Of a DNA stretch of 64,000 bases, positions 63,651 to 64,000 are shown piece after piece (the first letter of the stretch is position 1; each line of letters starts with the position of its first letter). The stretch is from Umezawaea tangerina (GTDB taxonomy: Bacteria; Actinomycetota; Actinomycetes; Mycobacteriales; Pseudonocardiaceae). Location: NCBI RefSeq assembly GCF_003002815.1, contig NZ_PVTF01000018.1, positions 1 to 64,000 of the forward strand. The letters run 5' to 3'. A program made the translations under genes and the position numbers. A model generated the notes under the pieces. That model was given only the letters and a program-made list of their open reading frames with translations, was not told the DNA's origin and did not search any database.

Positions 63651-64000
63651 TCAGCCGCCCACCTTGTCGACCGCCTTGTCGACCTTGTTCTGGGCCTTCC
63701 ACGACTCGTAGGAGACCTCGGCGACGTCGGCGACGTTCTCGAACCGCTTCCAGCCCTTGCCGACCTGCTCGGTGATCTCGTCCAGGTTCTTGATCCGCCC
63801 CATCTGGCGGCTGATGGCGCCCACCAGCTTCGCGATGCGGGAGGCGATGTTCACGCCCAGCGCGACGGCCTTGCCGACCGCGAAACCGACGAAGCCGACG
63901 ATCGAGGCGCCGAAGGTGAAGAACGCCGCGGCCGCCGCCGCGATCGCACCCGCCAGCAGCGACCCGAGCAGCTGGGAGATCAGGTCGCGGACGATGTCGC
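63651..64000 (-). CDS. Partial protein upstream of the toxin-like gene, cut by the window edge
   Basis: The last ~115 residues of a protein that continues past 64000. An Ala/Phe/Gly-rich hydrophobic stretch (LLAGAIAAAAAAFFTFGASIVGFVGFAVG) is followed by a basic helix and an amphipathic tail (NLDEITEQVGKGWKRFENVADVAEV...WKAQNKVDKAVDKVGG). This resembles the large helical partners coded with type VII secreted toxins. It ends 53 bp before the toxin-like gene on the same strand, so both are probably co-transcribed. Confidence 0.7.
   Translation of the reverse strand, partial: DIVRDLISQLLGSLLAGAIAAAAAAFFTFGASIVGFVGFAVGKAVALGVNIASRIAKLVGAISRQMGRIKNLDEITEQVGKGWKRFENVADVAEVSYESWKAQNKVDKAVDKVGG

Overview
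High-GC actinobacterial chromosome (G/C-rich third codon positions, many GTG starts, many leaderless genes whose start codon lies 6-7 nt after a TAnnnT -10 box). MptA, PimB', PknL, a type VII secretion-like right edge and long SARP/AfsR regulators point to mycolata relatives without an obvious pathogen signature. The most likely placement is Pseudonocardiales (Saccharothrix/Actinosynnema/Lentzea-like), which is inference. Gene order from about 26.5 to 61.4 kb follows the Mycobacterium tuberculosis block Rv2171-Rv2191 (lppM, metF-like, idsA2, mptA, Rv2175c, pknL, aroG, Rv2179c, Rv2182c-Rv2186c, fadD15, pimB', Rv2190c, Rv2191), with insertions of carotenoid genes, a PFK, a SARP regulator and a TetR/SDR pair. 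The recX-recA-DUF3046 order matches Rv2736c-Rv2738c.

Layout. 0-3.4 kb: a heptamer repeat and orphan promoter, then a minus-strand operon of an unknown protein, an RNA ligase, an HD-Pnk end-healing enzyme and a HAD phosphatase, which looks like an RNA-repair cassette. 3.7-5.7 kb: recX, recA (with SOS box and RecA-independent damage promoter) and DUF3046. 5.7-14.1 kb: a tiny membrane protein, an MFS exporter, a membrane-anchored Hsp70 and the giant helicase Lhr. 14.1-19.2 kb: a secreted protein, ACC deaminase with its GntR regulator, and a VOC/PhoD divergent pair. 19.4-24.3 kb: orphan promoter motifs, MFS/LysR, and an SOS-boxed HEPN operon divergent from YbaK and GNAT genes. 24.3-24.7 kb: a hairpin-rich dispersed repeat. 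24.7-36.6 kb: DUF885, LppM, MetF, the GGPP synthase-CrtI-MptA-CrtB cluster, Rv2175c and PknL. 36.6-41.9 kb: toxin-antitoxin remnant, DAHP synthase, DUF2891, PPi-type phosphofructokinase, exoribonuclease and acyltransferase. 42.6-43.0 kb: second copy of the dispersed repeat. 43-49.3 kb: ROK kinase, ArsA ATPase, two SRPBCC proteins, phosphoesterase and FadD15. 49.5-55.2 kb: SARP regulator, TetR/SDR with operators, PimB'. 55.3-61.4 kb: large cruciform, peptidase, NlpC/P60, NYN protein, and a DEDDh-GIY-YIG nuclease. 61.5-64 kb: a proline-rich protein with an ADP-ribosyl-cyclase-like C-terminus and a truncated upstream gene.

Connections. DNA-damage control recurs. Three genes (recA, lhr and the DEDDh-GIY-YIG nuclease) are preceded by the RecA-NDp/PafBC-type motif TTGTCGG-N10-TAnnnT at promoter distance, and similar orphan motifs occur twice more in non-coding DNA, plus a third weaker one. 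Two LexA-type SOS boxes precede recA and the HEPN operon. Four divergent gene pairs share a 10-bp symmetric AnnnTAnnnT promoter core. Isoprenoid and mannan steps are linked: GGPP feeds CrtB/CrtI, while MptA and PimB' build lipomannan/PIM glycolipids in the same neighbourhood.
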